Assembly: GCA_037976565.1 (NCBI GenBank)
Contig: CP137668.1
Span: 22,668,251 to 22,732,250, forward strand
DNA: 64,000 nt
Direction: 5' to 3'
Source: Mesocentrotus franciscanus
Lineage: Eukaryota; Echinodermata; Echinoidea; Camarodonta; Strongylocentrotidae
Part shown: piece by piece, positions 24,204 through 36,000 of the stretch
Position numbering within the stretch: position 1 is the first letter of the stretch
How the letters are laid out: every line of letters starts with the position of its first letter
Made by a program: the position numbers and the translations under genes
Notes under the pieces: model-generated
Told to the model about the DNA's origin: nothing
Database searches by the model: none
The model's input: only the letters and a program-made list of their open reading frames with translations

Positions 24204-24930
24204 CCTTCACCCCAGAAGAGCACCAACTTATTTATGAAATTTGCGTTCTGGCAATTGTAGTCAAGGGCGTATCTAGAAAAGAATTTTAGTGCACACTACC
24301 CCCCATTTTGCCCCCCATTTTGACTTTTGTTTTTGTTGTTTTACTTAGTGCTCACACTGCTCTCCCCCACTGAGCGAAATATAGGTCGGCGATTTTCACA
24401 TTTCCGGGGGCAGAACAGATGCAAAAATGTTAGTTCTCACTACCCCGCCCATGATTGTATTGCAAAGGATAATAGCAGGTGAATGAAATGCTTCATCACC
24501 ACACACACCTGGGAAGGAAGTATCCATAAATTTGAATAAATTACTTGATAAACGACTTCACATATTACGTCACGTTATCAAGAAAATGGAAATGCCCATG
24601 TCGTGCTGAGTTTCTCATTACTCTTGCATTATTCTTGCATTATGCCTCTCTCATACACTTTGGTAGGGAATCTTGTAGATTAATGGGCTAGAATATAATC
24701 AATCTCTCAGAATAAGTAAACTTATTTGTTGGGGTGAGGTTTCCTTTAAAGGGATATCTATTTAAAATATAAAATTGTTTTGAATTTATAAAATTAATCA
24801 TTAGTAGGTTTCTCTTGATACATCAACAAATTATTTCTATAGATCATTAGTATAAGCCTTGTATTTTTACAAAATTGTGACTCAAGTTTGAAAACAAATC
24901 ATGCTCGAATCCGTTTCATTTTGATTTATC

Positions 24931-25949
24931 TTAAACCGTTTCCTGACGTTGTCTCTCACGTCTACAGAAAATTGACAAGATCGCTTTTCGAAAAGCTCTG
25001 TTGCCAAAACCGTACAAGAATGGGTTGATGCCCGTACCCAAAAAGACGACATAGTGGACGAGCGAATAGCCGATTGGACTTCCGCTGAAACGTTCATGGT
25101 ACGCAGTCTGGGAGAACACTACGAACGGTAGCCAAGAGAGCGTGTACGTGATGACGAGAGTGCACAGAAGCGTCATAGACCTAAGTTCACGTTTCCAAAG
25201 TCGCCGCTCCGCGTTGCGTCCGCTACAACAGTAGCGGTGCTGGTGCTAGTCGCAGCAGCCGGACCCGGACCAACATTTTCACTAGAGCAAGGGTTCTTCG
25301 GGAGATCTGCTATTGCTCGGATGTGACGACGCAAGACAAAGAAAATACGACAGTAAGTTATTAACATGATTGGAATGGGAGCCAGGAATTGAATGAGGAC
25401 GAAACGACCGTATCGAAAATTGTACACGGTGGCCAACCTGCAACCTAGGGGATTGTCACTGATGTTACCGCGGTTACCAAGCGGTGTCATTGCCGGCAGT
25501 GCAATGATGATCAGAGTATAGATGTATAGAGCAGAGATGACGAATATGACGCGACGTGGTGTGATTATTCTGGCCGCATGAAGTGGGTAGCAGATTGAAA
25601 TATATCGCTCGACAGTCATTGCTCCCACACTCAATGTAAAGAGAAGAGCAGAGATAATACCCAAAGTCATAACGATGAAACAGAACGGATTATTCTCGAC
25701 GATGTATGCATCCACCAACCCGAGGAGTGGGTAATACAACCCTCCTATGAACCCCGCAACAAAGGTAGACACGGTTAACCAGTTGGTGGAAGTACGAAGA
25801 TGGTGACGAGAGATGAAAGCGATTATCATCACTGAATTGCCGACTATGGCAAAAAATGAAACGAAGGAGGTTACCGTAAGCGTCAACACCATGTGATTGA
25901 CCATTATTCGATATTGATTATTTCCACACCTATAGTTGTACTGTCTCAC
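24931..25949 (-). pseudogene. Intronless rhodopsin-class GPCR with one frameshift
   Basis: A seven-helix receptor of class A in a single exon. The first frame (25,949-25,173) holds TM1-TM5. It has GNSVMI in TM1, a Cys before TM3 (NNPFC) that can pair with Cys in ECL2 (NPLGC), and ERY as the E/DRY motif at the end of TM3. The second frame (ending 24,931) holds TM6 with SWLPF (the usual CWxP without its Cys) and TM7 with NPFLY (NPxxY), then a basic helix 8. The frames join if one base is added near 25,220 in the third intracellular loop; the span then equals 340 codons, a normal length. TM2 lacks the usual LAxxD. The ligand is unknown. Echinoderm genomes carry large lineage-specific sets of such intronless receptors. 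It may be a true pseudogene, an allele, or a consensus error. Confidence 0.8.
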
Positions 25950-27300
25950 CTCTTTGTCTTCTAAACCCCTCTCAAGTTCCTCTTCAGCTCGCTCTCCCTG
26001 TTTTTTTTTAAATTCAAGTCTCTTTAATGTTTCTATGATCCGTTAATTCTTCCTCTTGGATTGGACTACAAATAACCCTGTGAAGTTCCAGAAAGACTTC
26101 AAGTTGATATTTCGATATACTCAAAATAATATACTGAAAGAAAATCCTCACTATAAATTTTGTAATATGGAAAAGCAGTCGAAAATACTTTTGTGAATGC
26201 TTTAATTAAATGGCATCCATTAAATAGTACAACGGCGAATAAGACGGAGACAGTTTACGCCTTCCACACTTTTGAGGTACAGAAGAAAACAAGATAATTT
26301 GAGTTCGTTGATATCAGGTTTTGGGCTCCATTTAGCAGTCCAGCTAGGTACATTCCTTCTATAGTTTAACCGCCCGTTGTCCAACAGTTGCTGTCTACGC
26401 CACTGTAATAATCTTATGTTCTTATAATGAAAAGTGATATGCAAGGCCTTTTTTCTCACAACATTGATTAGCGCACGTATATATACGACGAAGGCCGGAG
26501 ACATCACTTGCTGTGAAACCTATTTTTGAAATCGTTCCGTTAGTGCTTGCTTTATTTCAATCTTGTATGATCTGTGGCGTATCACGAATTTCTTAGGCAA
26601 GGTTTGGAGTCACCTCCCAAAATGACACCCTCATGCGCGTTAAACCAACTTTATGCACTATTCATTTTTTTTTCTTGGCCTCAAGGGGGTGTATGCCATT
26701 TCTAAAGAATATGTTGGGCGAGCCACTGGTGAATTATCTGTTCGAGCATGACAAACAAATAAAATCCAATACAATTATTGGCAATTCGTAAAAAAGGGAA
26801 ACAACCAAGATAATACATCCACGTTGTATAAACATCGATGAAAGATCTTGCGGCTTTATTTACCCTAATTCTGTTGGTTTTTTTTTGCGGGAACACTATA
26901 TTTCATGCATATCTTTTAATGCATTCTGAGCAAAAATAATGGGAAAGTTGAACCTACTCGTAGTAATGATAACCACTGTATCCTGTGATCGATTAAGCAC
27001 ATATTATTCGTTTGAAAGCTCAACAACAGTGAGAATTTGCGTTTCGTTGATTTTTTTTTTCTTCTCATAGTCATTTAAACTTGATGGTGATTCTAATATT
27101 TCAACAGAAGAACCCTTATATAAATTATGTTCCTTTTTACATGGTAAACGCATTCACTAGGTTTCTTAAACTTAATTAAATTGCGCTTTTCTGCTTCGGG
27201 TATTGTTCGTGATACGTTCAGGTATATTTGACCGTTTAATCATTGTGGTCTATGATTTGTAGCATTTCTGGGCAAATCAAACGAGATCAAACAAAGTGAG
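25950..27300. other. Unassigned intergenic DNA upstream of the GPCR
   Basis: AT-rich sequence with no recognised gene or defined repeat. It would contain the receptor promoter, which I cannot define. Confidence 0.4.
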
Positions 27301-27461
27301 ATCTTAAACAAATTAGTCTAGAGGGATTAAAACATAAAACATATATGAATCAGACAAGGAAAAGGGGAATAGGTAGATCGAACTGAGGGAAAAGAAGAGA
27401 TTGAGTGAGAATATATAAAAGTCAGAGAGAGAGAGGGATGGGGGTGGCAAGGCATAAATAA

Positions 27462-27785
27462 TACAATAATAATAATTATTATTATGATAATACATGTATG
27501 TTCATTTATATAGCGTTCTTACACAATTTGTTTTACATTTTACAGCGCTTTACCTTGTATAAATGTTGGGAAAATCATTAAAATAAATACGTCTTCAAGT
27601 GCTTCTTGAAGGTATCTGGTGTGGGTGCTGTACGGATGTTCTGGGGCAGTTGATTCCGGAGGGTTGTAAGGGTACATCACCTGAAGAAGACGCTTTGAAG
27701 TTTAGAGTATGAAATATTTGCATTCTTATGAGGTCGCACGCCTTAAATTCAACTTCTTTCTTTTTAGGTTTGGCACTGTTCAATC
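27462..27785 (-). mobile_element. Non-LTR retrotransposon 3' end
   Basis: On the minus strand a frame near 27,670-27,587 reads LRNQLPQNIRTAPTPDTFKK followed by HLKTYLF and a stop, the C-terminal tail of a non-LTR reverse transcriptase. It is followed by a 3' UTR with agcgctgtaaaatgt and gctatataaatg, and ends in ATT/AAT units (27,462-27,485). Upstream codons are frameshifted. Dead 5'-truncated copy on the opposite strand to the one at 16.9 kb. Confidence 0.7.
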
Positions 27786-27799
27786 AGTATTTAGACAAT

Positions 27800-29790
27800 T
27801 TTTATGGTGTATCTCTAGCTGTAGGCCTAAGTGGACAACCTTTTAAGGGAGAGGCACCCCCATGAAAGTCTGATCCTGTAATAGGCCCTAAAAAAATGCC
27901 TTTTAAAGCTTTTGTCAAAACACAATACAATTCATCCTCTGGTTAGCAAATTTTCAACAATACTTTAGGGTTTCATTTCATTATGCGAGGAAGCGTGGCG
28001 TCTGAGCGAGATTGTTCTTTTTTAAACGTTACTTTTACTTTTACTTTACTTTACTTTTCCTTTAACTTTTAAAAAAACATATTTGAGCCCATAAACAGTG
28101 TAATAAATAGCCTTTACTCTTTACTCAATGTACATGCAATTTAAAAAAATAAAATCATTTTTCAAAATTCCCCGAGGACGATACCCTCTTCGCCCGATAT
28201 ATCACAACCCTTGATGGCGGATTTTTGTTTGTTTTTAATTATGGCGATTCAAAACCTTTGGTTCAACTTTAAATAAATCTGTTATACACTGTCTTCTCCC
28301 TTGAATGTAGTTTTTGTTTTGGATGATTTTCAAAATTTGTTTACTTCCTTTTATTTTCTGTGTTTGAAGCTTTCTATGAATTAGTGATCGTTAATCAGTG
28401 ATGTACATAAATTGTGGAATTTATAATTAAATTTTACGAGACCAAAGTACTTCAATTCTAAACCACATGTCTTGTGGGATTCGAAATAAGAAGCAATCAG
28501 CTTTTAAACCTTTCTCTGTTACTGCTACACCACTGAGCCTTTGGATAGATCATGAATCTTAGTATTTTCATGTGATAACAAAGAAGATGGTTAGAGTATA
28601 TGAGAAAAAATAAAACCAGGGATGGAGGGAGGGAGAAGGGGAGAGAGAGAGAGAGAGAGAGGAGAGGGGAGGGTCCAGGCTGCAGGACGCAAAGAGCCGA
28701 AAGTGAGTTCGTGCGCGCGTGTGTGAGAGAGAAAGGAACAAGAGCTAATTGGGGGTAACAGTTCCATATCGAGTCCAGGGATTAATTAGTTTATGCATGA
28801 TTCACATAATGTATGCAGCTCCCATTTCAACCGACACATCATTACGTAATGTCTATACAAATGACTGGTATTGATTTTGTCTAAATTAAGCCTATTGAAG
28901 GCTCTAGAAATGTGTATATACATGTACAAGAATCGGGCATGTACATAGGTTTAGACTAATGTCATGATATCGCACAATGAATATCATATTTGCAATTAGA
29001 AGTATAGATTTATGTATCTGTTAAAAAGTGATATTTATTTTATGAACGAAATGAAATAGGCGCATAATCATGCTAGCAAGATTCATAGGGGCAGTCCATA
29101 CTATTCAAATGTATTCTTGAATGCACCAACACATCTTTCTGTAAATTAACTAACATTACTGTTTGATTTATGGTAAAGGTAACAAAGTAGTTAGTAAACT
29201 TTCTCTTTTTTTTCACGTAATGTCCTATAAAGAGAAAATGCTCTGAAAAGTTTAAACGTGACTATAGAAATAACCAACAAATTTGCATCAAATTATGAAG
29301 CCACACAATTGTGAAATCTCCTTCAGCCAAATCTGTTTTAGGTTTGGTGAATTTAAGACCTAAACAAAAAACAAAACAAAAAAAAACAGAGCAAATGTAA
29401 CTTGTCATTCATCGGTGAGAATTGATCGATTCAGTTTTGTTTGGATTTAAACTGAACCGGACAATCTATATTGAGGGTCATTCAAATCTAAAATCTAATT
29501 ACAATATAATCTTACAAAGTTATGAAAACAAGAAGAAAACATGCATTCTGATATAAACCATTTGAAGTACACATATTTATTTCATGATTGTTCTTACAAG
29601 CTGCAAGAGTGGCACATTATCATTTACAAATGAAATTGATTTCATATAAAGCTTTGCACCTAAAAAGAACAGCTTGGTTCTAATATGTAGCATGATCACA
29701 AGATTTTAAGTTAATTATAAGAAGTATGATATTTATATATCATTTCGTGTAAGAGAACTAGAAATATGTGTAAAACTCATGGAGAAAAAA
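27800..29790. other. Unassigned DNA with a GA tract and A-runs
   Basis: No gene recognised. A GA microsatellite lies at 28,640-28,675, a tttact-rich run at 28,025-28,075, and an A-run at 29,786-29,803. Confidence 0.45.
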
Positions 29791-29817
29791 AAAAAAAAAA
29801 AATCTATTTTCGATACT

Positions 29818-29935
29818 ACTTCTACATCTACATCTACTAACTACTTCTACATCTACTACTGCTACATCTATGACATGAACAAGCACTACTTCTACATCTA
29901 CTACTTCTACATCTACTATTTCTACATGTAAAATA
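29818..29935. repeat. CTACTTCTACAT minisatellite
   Basis: Repeats of ctacttctacat and ctactaccacat-like variants, about nine units with an interruption near 29,870-29,885. Confidence 0.85.
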
Positions 29936-29994
29936 TACTAATTCTATAAATGTATGCACATCTGCTTTATCTTACACAGGTACTTCTACTGCTG

Positions 29995-31562
29995 TTATTA
30001 TCCCCTCGTCGACGAAGTCGGAGGGGATATAGAAACGCCGCCGTCCGTCCTTCTTTCCTTCCTTCCTTTCTTCCGTGCGTCCGTCCGTCCGTTCGTAACA
30101 AAATTGGTTTCCGATCGATAACTTCAGTAATGTTTGACGGATTTTAATGAAATTTGATATGAAGGTACATAGTATCAAAATACAGGCTTAGTTCGATTTC
30201 GGAGTATGTAGGTCAAAGGTCATAGCTCATTAAATATGCGAAAAAATACACATCTGGTTTCCGATCGCTAACTTTAGTAATTTTTGACGGATTTTAATGA
30301 AATTTGATATGAAGGTACATGGTATCAAAACACAGCCTAAGTTCGATTTCGTAGTATGTAGGTCAAAGGTCAAAGATCACAGCTCATTAAATATGCAAAA
30401 AAAATACACATCTGGTTTCCGATCGATAACTTTAGTAATGTTTGACGGATTCTAATGAAATTTAATATGAAGGTACATGGTATCAAAACACAGCCAAAGT
30501 TCAATTTCCGAGTATGTAGGTCTAAGGTCATAGCTCATTAAATATTTAAATCTGGTTTCCGATCAATAACTTCAGTAATGTTTGACGGATTTTAATGAAA
30601 TTTGATATGAAGGTACATGGTATCAAAACACAGCCTAAGTTCGATTTCGGAGTATGTAGGTCAAAGGTCAAAGATCATAGCTCATTAAATACACATCTGG
30701 TTTACGATCGATAACTTTAGTAATGTTTGACGGATTTTAATGAAATTTGATATGAAGGTACATGCTATCAAAACACAGCCTAAGTTCAATTTCGGAATAT
30801 GTAGGTCAAAGGTCATAGCTCATTAAATATTTAAATCTGGTTTCCGATCAATAACTTTAGTAATGTTTGACGGATTTTAATGAAATTTGATATGAAGGTA
30901 CATGGTATCAAAACACAGCCTTAGTTCAATTTCGGAGTATGTAGGTCAAAGGTCATAGCTCATTAAATATTTAAATCTGGTTTCCGATCAATAACTTTAG
31001 TAATGTTTGACGGATTTTAATGAAATTTGATGTGAAGGTACATGGTATCAAAACACAGCCTACAGTGTAAGTTCGATTTCGGAGAATGTAGGTCAAAGAT
31101 CATAGCTCATTAAATATGCGAATCTGGTTTCTGTTCGATAACTTAAGTAATGTTTGATGGATTTTAAAGAAATTTGATATGAAGGTACATGGTATCAAAA
31201 CACAGCGTAAGTTCGATTTCGGAGTATGTAGTTCAAAGGTCTAGCTCATTAAATATGTGAATCTGGTTTCCATTCGATATCTGTAGTAATGTTTGACGAA
31301 TTTTAATGAAATTTAATATGAAGGTACATGGTATCAAAATACAGCCTAAGTTTTAATTCCGAGTAAGCCTATGTATGTCAAAGGTTAAAGGTCATAGCTC
31401 ATCAAATATGCAAAAACACCTAATTGTATACCGTATGTAAAAATGTGGTTAACTTCCTTGCCTAGTAATATAATAGTATCTAGTCTATTGAAAGTAACTT
31501 GTTCTGACGTATATAGGCCATTTGTACCCTGCGAGGGGATGCTACGCTTTGCGTTGACTTGT
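29995..31562. mobile_element. Pearl/HINE-like element A1 with nine tandem core units
   Basis: The left terminus is a hairpin with an 8-bp stem (atcccctc, 30,000-30,007; gaggggat, 30,021-30,028). It is followed by a CCGT/CTTC microsatellite (30,040-30,093), then nine core units of ~140-150 bp that each contain tttgacggattttaatgaaa and a DR1-like motif, then a unique right end (gctacgctttgcgttgactt). Five units carry a perfect AGGTCAAAGGTCA: 30,210, 30,360, 30,658, 30,803 and 30,943 (starts). No protein is encoded. The build matches non-autonomous Helitron-related pearl/HINE elements as I know them. A shorter inverted copy is at 42,171-42,979. Confidence 0.8.
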
Positions 31563-31815
31563 TTCTATAACAACTAGTCAGCTAATATTGGTAATTTATA
31601 TTATGTACTTATTTTTAGACTGTGATTTACTAAAAGATTTATAACAATAAGAAAACAAACAGTTTATAAAATACATGCAATATAAAATCTCTACATACAT
31701 ATATATGTACAAAATTGTATATATCTGAAACATCTGTATAGGTTTTTATAAATCTTTAAGTCACATGCCAAAATGATATATACCATTATCATTCACTTGT
31801 ATTTCAGATTCAATA

Positions 31816-31849
<34 letters not shown>

Positions 31850-32530
31850 GTGTTACGCTGTTTAACTTTAGGATGTCAAATATTTTTAAAGTCTGTGTCT
31901 CCTTGACTGGAGGAGAAAAAAAAAGAGATGAAAAAAAAAAACCTGTCGATCATCTGGTCAAGATCTGACTAGCTTTATGCTTGCCTTTGTATTTATCACC
32001 CTAATCTACTCTTTAAAAAGTGGATTTTAAGTAAACAGCTTTTTGGATGATTCCTGTATATCTAAAAGACGAACAGAATCCTAATACATGTACAAGAAAT
32101 TCCTCATTACTATGACATTCCTAGTAATCACACAATGTGTGAATCTATTCATTAAGTAAGTACAAGCCTTTTTTTGCATTTCAGATGAGTTTTAATACAA
32201 AATAAAAATGTATGCTCATCTTCATCAAAATAATGCCACATCAAATGATATATATATATATAAAACAGGCATATACGTAGTATGCAACTAAAATGATAAT
32301 AGCATACCGTGGTAAAACAAAATGTAACACATACATATGTAACACAAACATATTTTACTTCACAAATATATATAATGCTTAAATGCTCTGGGCTTCAAGA
32401 TCAACATCATCACAATATTTTCCAAATAAAGGCGCAATGAAGCTTGAGAATAAATACACTGACATAGAAAATATACAAAACATTCATTTACGAATATAAA
32501 CACTGTTGGCAAAAGAATGGAGGGACAGCT
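31563..32530. other. Intergenic DNA beyond the 3' end of the 17-exon gene
   Basis: AT-rich with two (AT)n runs (31,818-31,846 and 32,250-32,262). No gene recognised between the GPCR side and the terminal exon. Confidence 0.45.
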
Positions 32531-32531
32531 A

Positions 32532-32537
32532 TTTATT
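32532..32537 (-). other. Candidate polyadenylation signal of the 17-exon gene
   Basis: AATAAA on the minus strand, ~420 bp beyond the stop codon. It is the first clear canonical hexamer I found there; use of this site is unproven. Confidence 0.25.
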
Positions 32538-32958
32538 TTAAGTAGTCAATAAGTTGGAACCGTTCTTTTAAAGAAGACATCTATGTTCGAACAATAGGCA
32601 TTTTCTGATGGTTTGCATTTGAGTGATATAAAAATTCACAGGATCAAAATATTTTGGTGCATTGTTGTTTGACCAATAAAAAATGATGTAAACATGCAAC
32701 ACAAAGGGATAAGAAGTCAATCATCTTCTGGCGTGTGGGATAAAATATTACAAGAGATCAAAGAGAAAAAAATAACCCAGTGATAAAAGAGAAAGCTTTG
32801 GCTCTTTGAATAGGAATGCAGCAAATTTCAATATGTAGCAACTACTTCAAGGCTCTTTCTTATGATGAAGTGGCTACACTAATGATTTGGTTGAGTGAAA
32901 AGAAAGTCTGTCACATTTAAAATTGGTCATACAAAAATAGTCGATTTCTGACCAGAGA

Positions 32959-33048
32959 CTAGACACTTGAATCATCATCAGATCCTGGCTGAGCCCAAGA
33001 CCGCCCTCTCTCAAGTAGTGATTCCGTTCCTGTGACTCGTCTCTCAAC
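32959..33048 (-). CDS. C8orf34-like terminal exon 17 (stop codon)
   Basis: Acceptor ctctctctctccacag|GTTGAG. It encodes [20 protein letters not shown] and then PGSDDDSSV, stop TAG at 32,961-32,959. A longer open reading in another frame (to 32,874) does not join exon 16 in phase. The last three residues S-S-V fit a class I PDZ-binding tail. Confidence 0.8.
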   Translation of the reverse strand, partial: VERRVTGTESLLERGRSWAQPGSDDDSSV

Positions 33049-36000
33049 CTGTGGAGAGAGAGAGAGATGCTGAGAATACACAATCAGTAAACATTCTCTC
33101 CTGAAGAAATATTACTCTAGAAATACATTGTCAAGAGGAAAAGGAGGGGGGTTGGTAACTAAGGTAATACAGCTTAGCAAAATGTAGTACTAATGTAGAG
33201 TTGTGCGTACAACACAAGAAGGCGATTTGTTAGTGATATAATTGTTTCTAAAGGGACAGCACATCTGACCAACCGTAGACTTAGATGTTCCTTGTAATAA
33301 GGCAACGCAATGTTTTTATTTCAACCTACAACTACAGCAAATGATAAGGGCAGATTTACCCACCTCATGAGAATATATTATATTATTATTATTATTATTA
33401 TTTCATTTGGCATTTCATATAATATGCAGTATTTACATCAATTACCCTTTCTGACCTCTGACCATTCAAATCATGTCATACCCATTATGCAGTGTTACGA
33501 ACCATAATTGAAAGAAAAGGAAATTGTAAACGCACTTGTTTAGATATAGTAATTAATGGCATCAATTATATTTCTATGGAAGGAAACTGACATAACCTTT
33601 GACCTGAGTTTAAAACCCTTAAGCCTATGCCGATACATACTGTTATATCAAATAGAGGACAACCCTTAATAATGAGATATTGGGCCAGAAAGATGAATAG
33701 ATATGTGTATTAAATAGTAATCAACTTGTAAACTTTCAGGAGATGAAACATTTGCAAATTGTCAACAACAGCTGGCTTTGGGAATTCCACAAATTTCATA
33801 TACTTTATGTTGTGATTCAATCTAATCTTCATACTTCACTGCCTGAAACTTTTGTGAATCTCACCCACTTGTGACATTCCTGAAAGTTTCAAGCATGTGA
33901 AAGTTTGATTTGTGGAAACTTTTGTGAATCTCACCCACTTGTGATATTCCTGAAAGTTTCAAGCATGTGAAAGTTTGATTTGTGGAAACTTTTGTGAATC
34001 TCACCCACTTGTGATATTCCTGAAAGTTTCAAGCATGTGAAAGTTTGATTTGTGGAGACTTTTGTGAATCTCACCCACTTGTGATATTCCTGAAAGTTTC
34101 AAGCATGTGAAAGTTTGATTTGTGTAGGGTTTGTGTAGTTTGTGATTCTACATGAACACTTTGTCTGCTTTCTTCACCTCTTCACAGTCGCTCATTTGCC
34201 ACACGTGCAATTTTGCACAAAAACAATAGGCACCAATTGATGGAAGGATGGCGTTGTACATCATAATGGCTTTGTGAAATTACCCATTTCTGGTCTAGAT
34301 TAGCTCCATGACAACACGGTTATAGATTAATCTTGCACTGGAAACAGTTAAAAGTTAAATCTATCCCATGATAAATCCAATGTGGCACAAGGAGATCATT
34401 TGTGCAGCATGTAAAGAGTTAAAAAGCATAACAAAGTTACAAATCACATAAAAGGCAAAAGAAGAAAGACATAAACTGCTTACCTCTGATGTATGCGATG
34501 TTGTTTCCCATCTTTGAGATGATGAGCTGACCTCTCTGCTACTCTGTACACGATATGAACTACTTCCTTCAGCACCACCGCTTCTAAACTGTGATGAACT
34601 CTGGAATAACTCACTAGCTTGGCTAAATTGGAAATCAAAACACAGTATTATTATTCAATATCAAGATTTTTTTTCTTATGACACTTTATTTTTGCATGAA
34701 TTTTGAAGAAAAAAATAATAGCATTATTCATGTAGTGCTTGCTAAACAAGTTTCATTGCATTGTACTCTTTAGTTGAGCATCATGTACCGTGATAAGGCC
34801 CTATGGCATTCATGGAATTTCTTCCTACTGCGTACCCATTAATACATCACCTTGGTGGAGAGTGACAAATGTAGTTTAATGTCTTGCCAGTGGAATGACA
34901 TACATAGCACAAAAATGGTACAAATTGTGCATACATGTACATGGTAATACAATAGGCCCCTATGGGAAAGAAGGCATATGATCTCAAAAGGGAGTGTGTT
35001 TGATGAGTAAACCTGCATCCATCACAAAAGCAGAAGAGAAGGAAAAAAAATTATTAAAAAAGAGGAAGAAGAAAAAGAAGGAAAAAAAAGCGAGACTGTG
35101 AGAAGGAATGATGATACATGGCAAGTTGAAAGTGTACTTACAATTTTCAGTAGAATCTGATTTTAAGTGAAATTTCCCCTATTACAGGGGTGCTGAACAG
35201 GAATCTACCTGTCCCTATTTTGACGTCTTTGGCCGTTGCCATGGTAACAAATTATTTTCTTTGAAAGGACATATATTTCTCATCAAACAAACAAAAAATA
35301 AAATGTAAGTGACCAAATAGAGTGGTGAAGTGTGACGTCATCAAAAATCTATTTTTGGAATTTCTCAATTTTTTCTTCATTTTCCGAAAGAGCACCAAAA
35401 ATGATGCCCAAATGTCGAAAACCAATTGAATATGTTAAGTATTTGCCGAGATATGACCATGTTAGGAGCCAGAGCAATATAACACTGAGTTCCCATAGGC
35501 AATCTTTTTACTCAGATGGTCATATCTCGGCAAATACTTAACATATTCAATTGGTTTTCGACATTTGGGCATTATTTTTGGTGCTCTTTCGGAAAATGAA
35601 GAAAAAATTGAGAAATTCCAAAAATAGATTTTTATGACGTCACAGCTTCGGTACTCTATAGAACTATTTGCAGCTACCCACACACATTTAAATTTCTATT
35701 GGCCTTTCTACTCACTCATGTGTCATGCTACGTGTTGTGCCTGGTCTAGTTGATTTGACATCATCTATTAAAACAAAAGAGGAGGGGAGAGGGCAGATAA
35801 ATAGATCATTATTCATGGGGAAGAGAATGATACGCATCAAGGTATGCAGGTCCCAATCAAACCGAAATCATGCAGACAAGGATTGTGGTAACTAATCGTG
35901 ACATCATTACAAGAGTTAACTTTGAATATTACTCAGAGCAGAACTGTGGATGTTCAGAAATTCTTTTGTGGGTAAAGTCAACCAAATATGCATAGATCAA

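Larger units (their letters stand above)
22998..24749. mobile_element. TTAA-bounded composite element, 1.75 kb
   Basis: TTAA plus aggaaacctcaccccaa at 22,998-23,018 is inverted as ttggggtgaggtttcct plus TTAA at 24,729-24,749. The interior holds two further inverted-repeat structures (23,394-23,538 and 23,560-24,203). No transposase frame is visible. A large non-autonomous element enlarged by nested insertion is the simplest reading. Confidence 0.75.

Noticed and set aside
29995..31562. Regularly spaced repeats considered as a CRISPR-like array
   Set aside because: Units are ~145 bp, contiguous without unique spacers, in a eukaryotic intergenic region; it is a tandem-core mobile element.
32874..33083. 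69-codon frame over the terminal exon of the C8orf34-like gene
   Set aside because: It does not join exon 16 in phase, while the alternative frame ending DDDSSV does.
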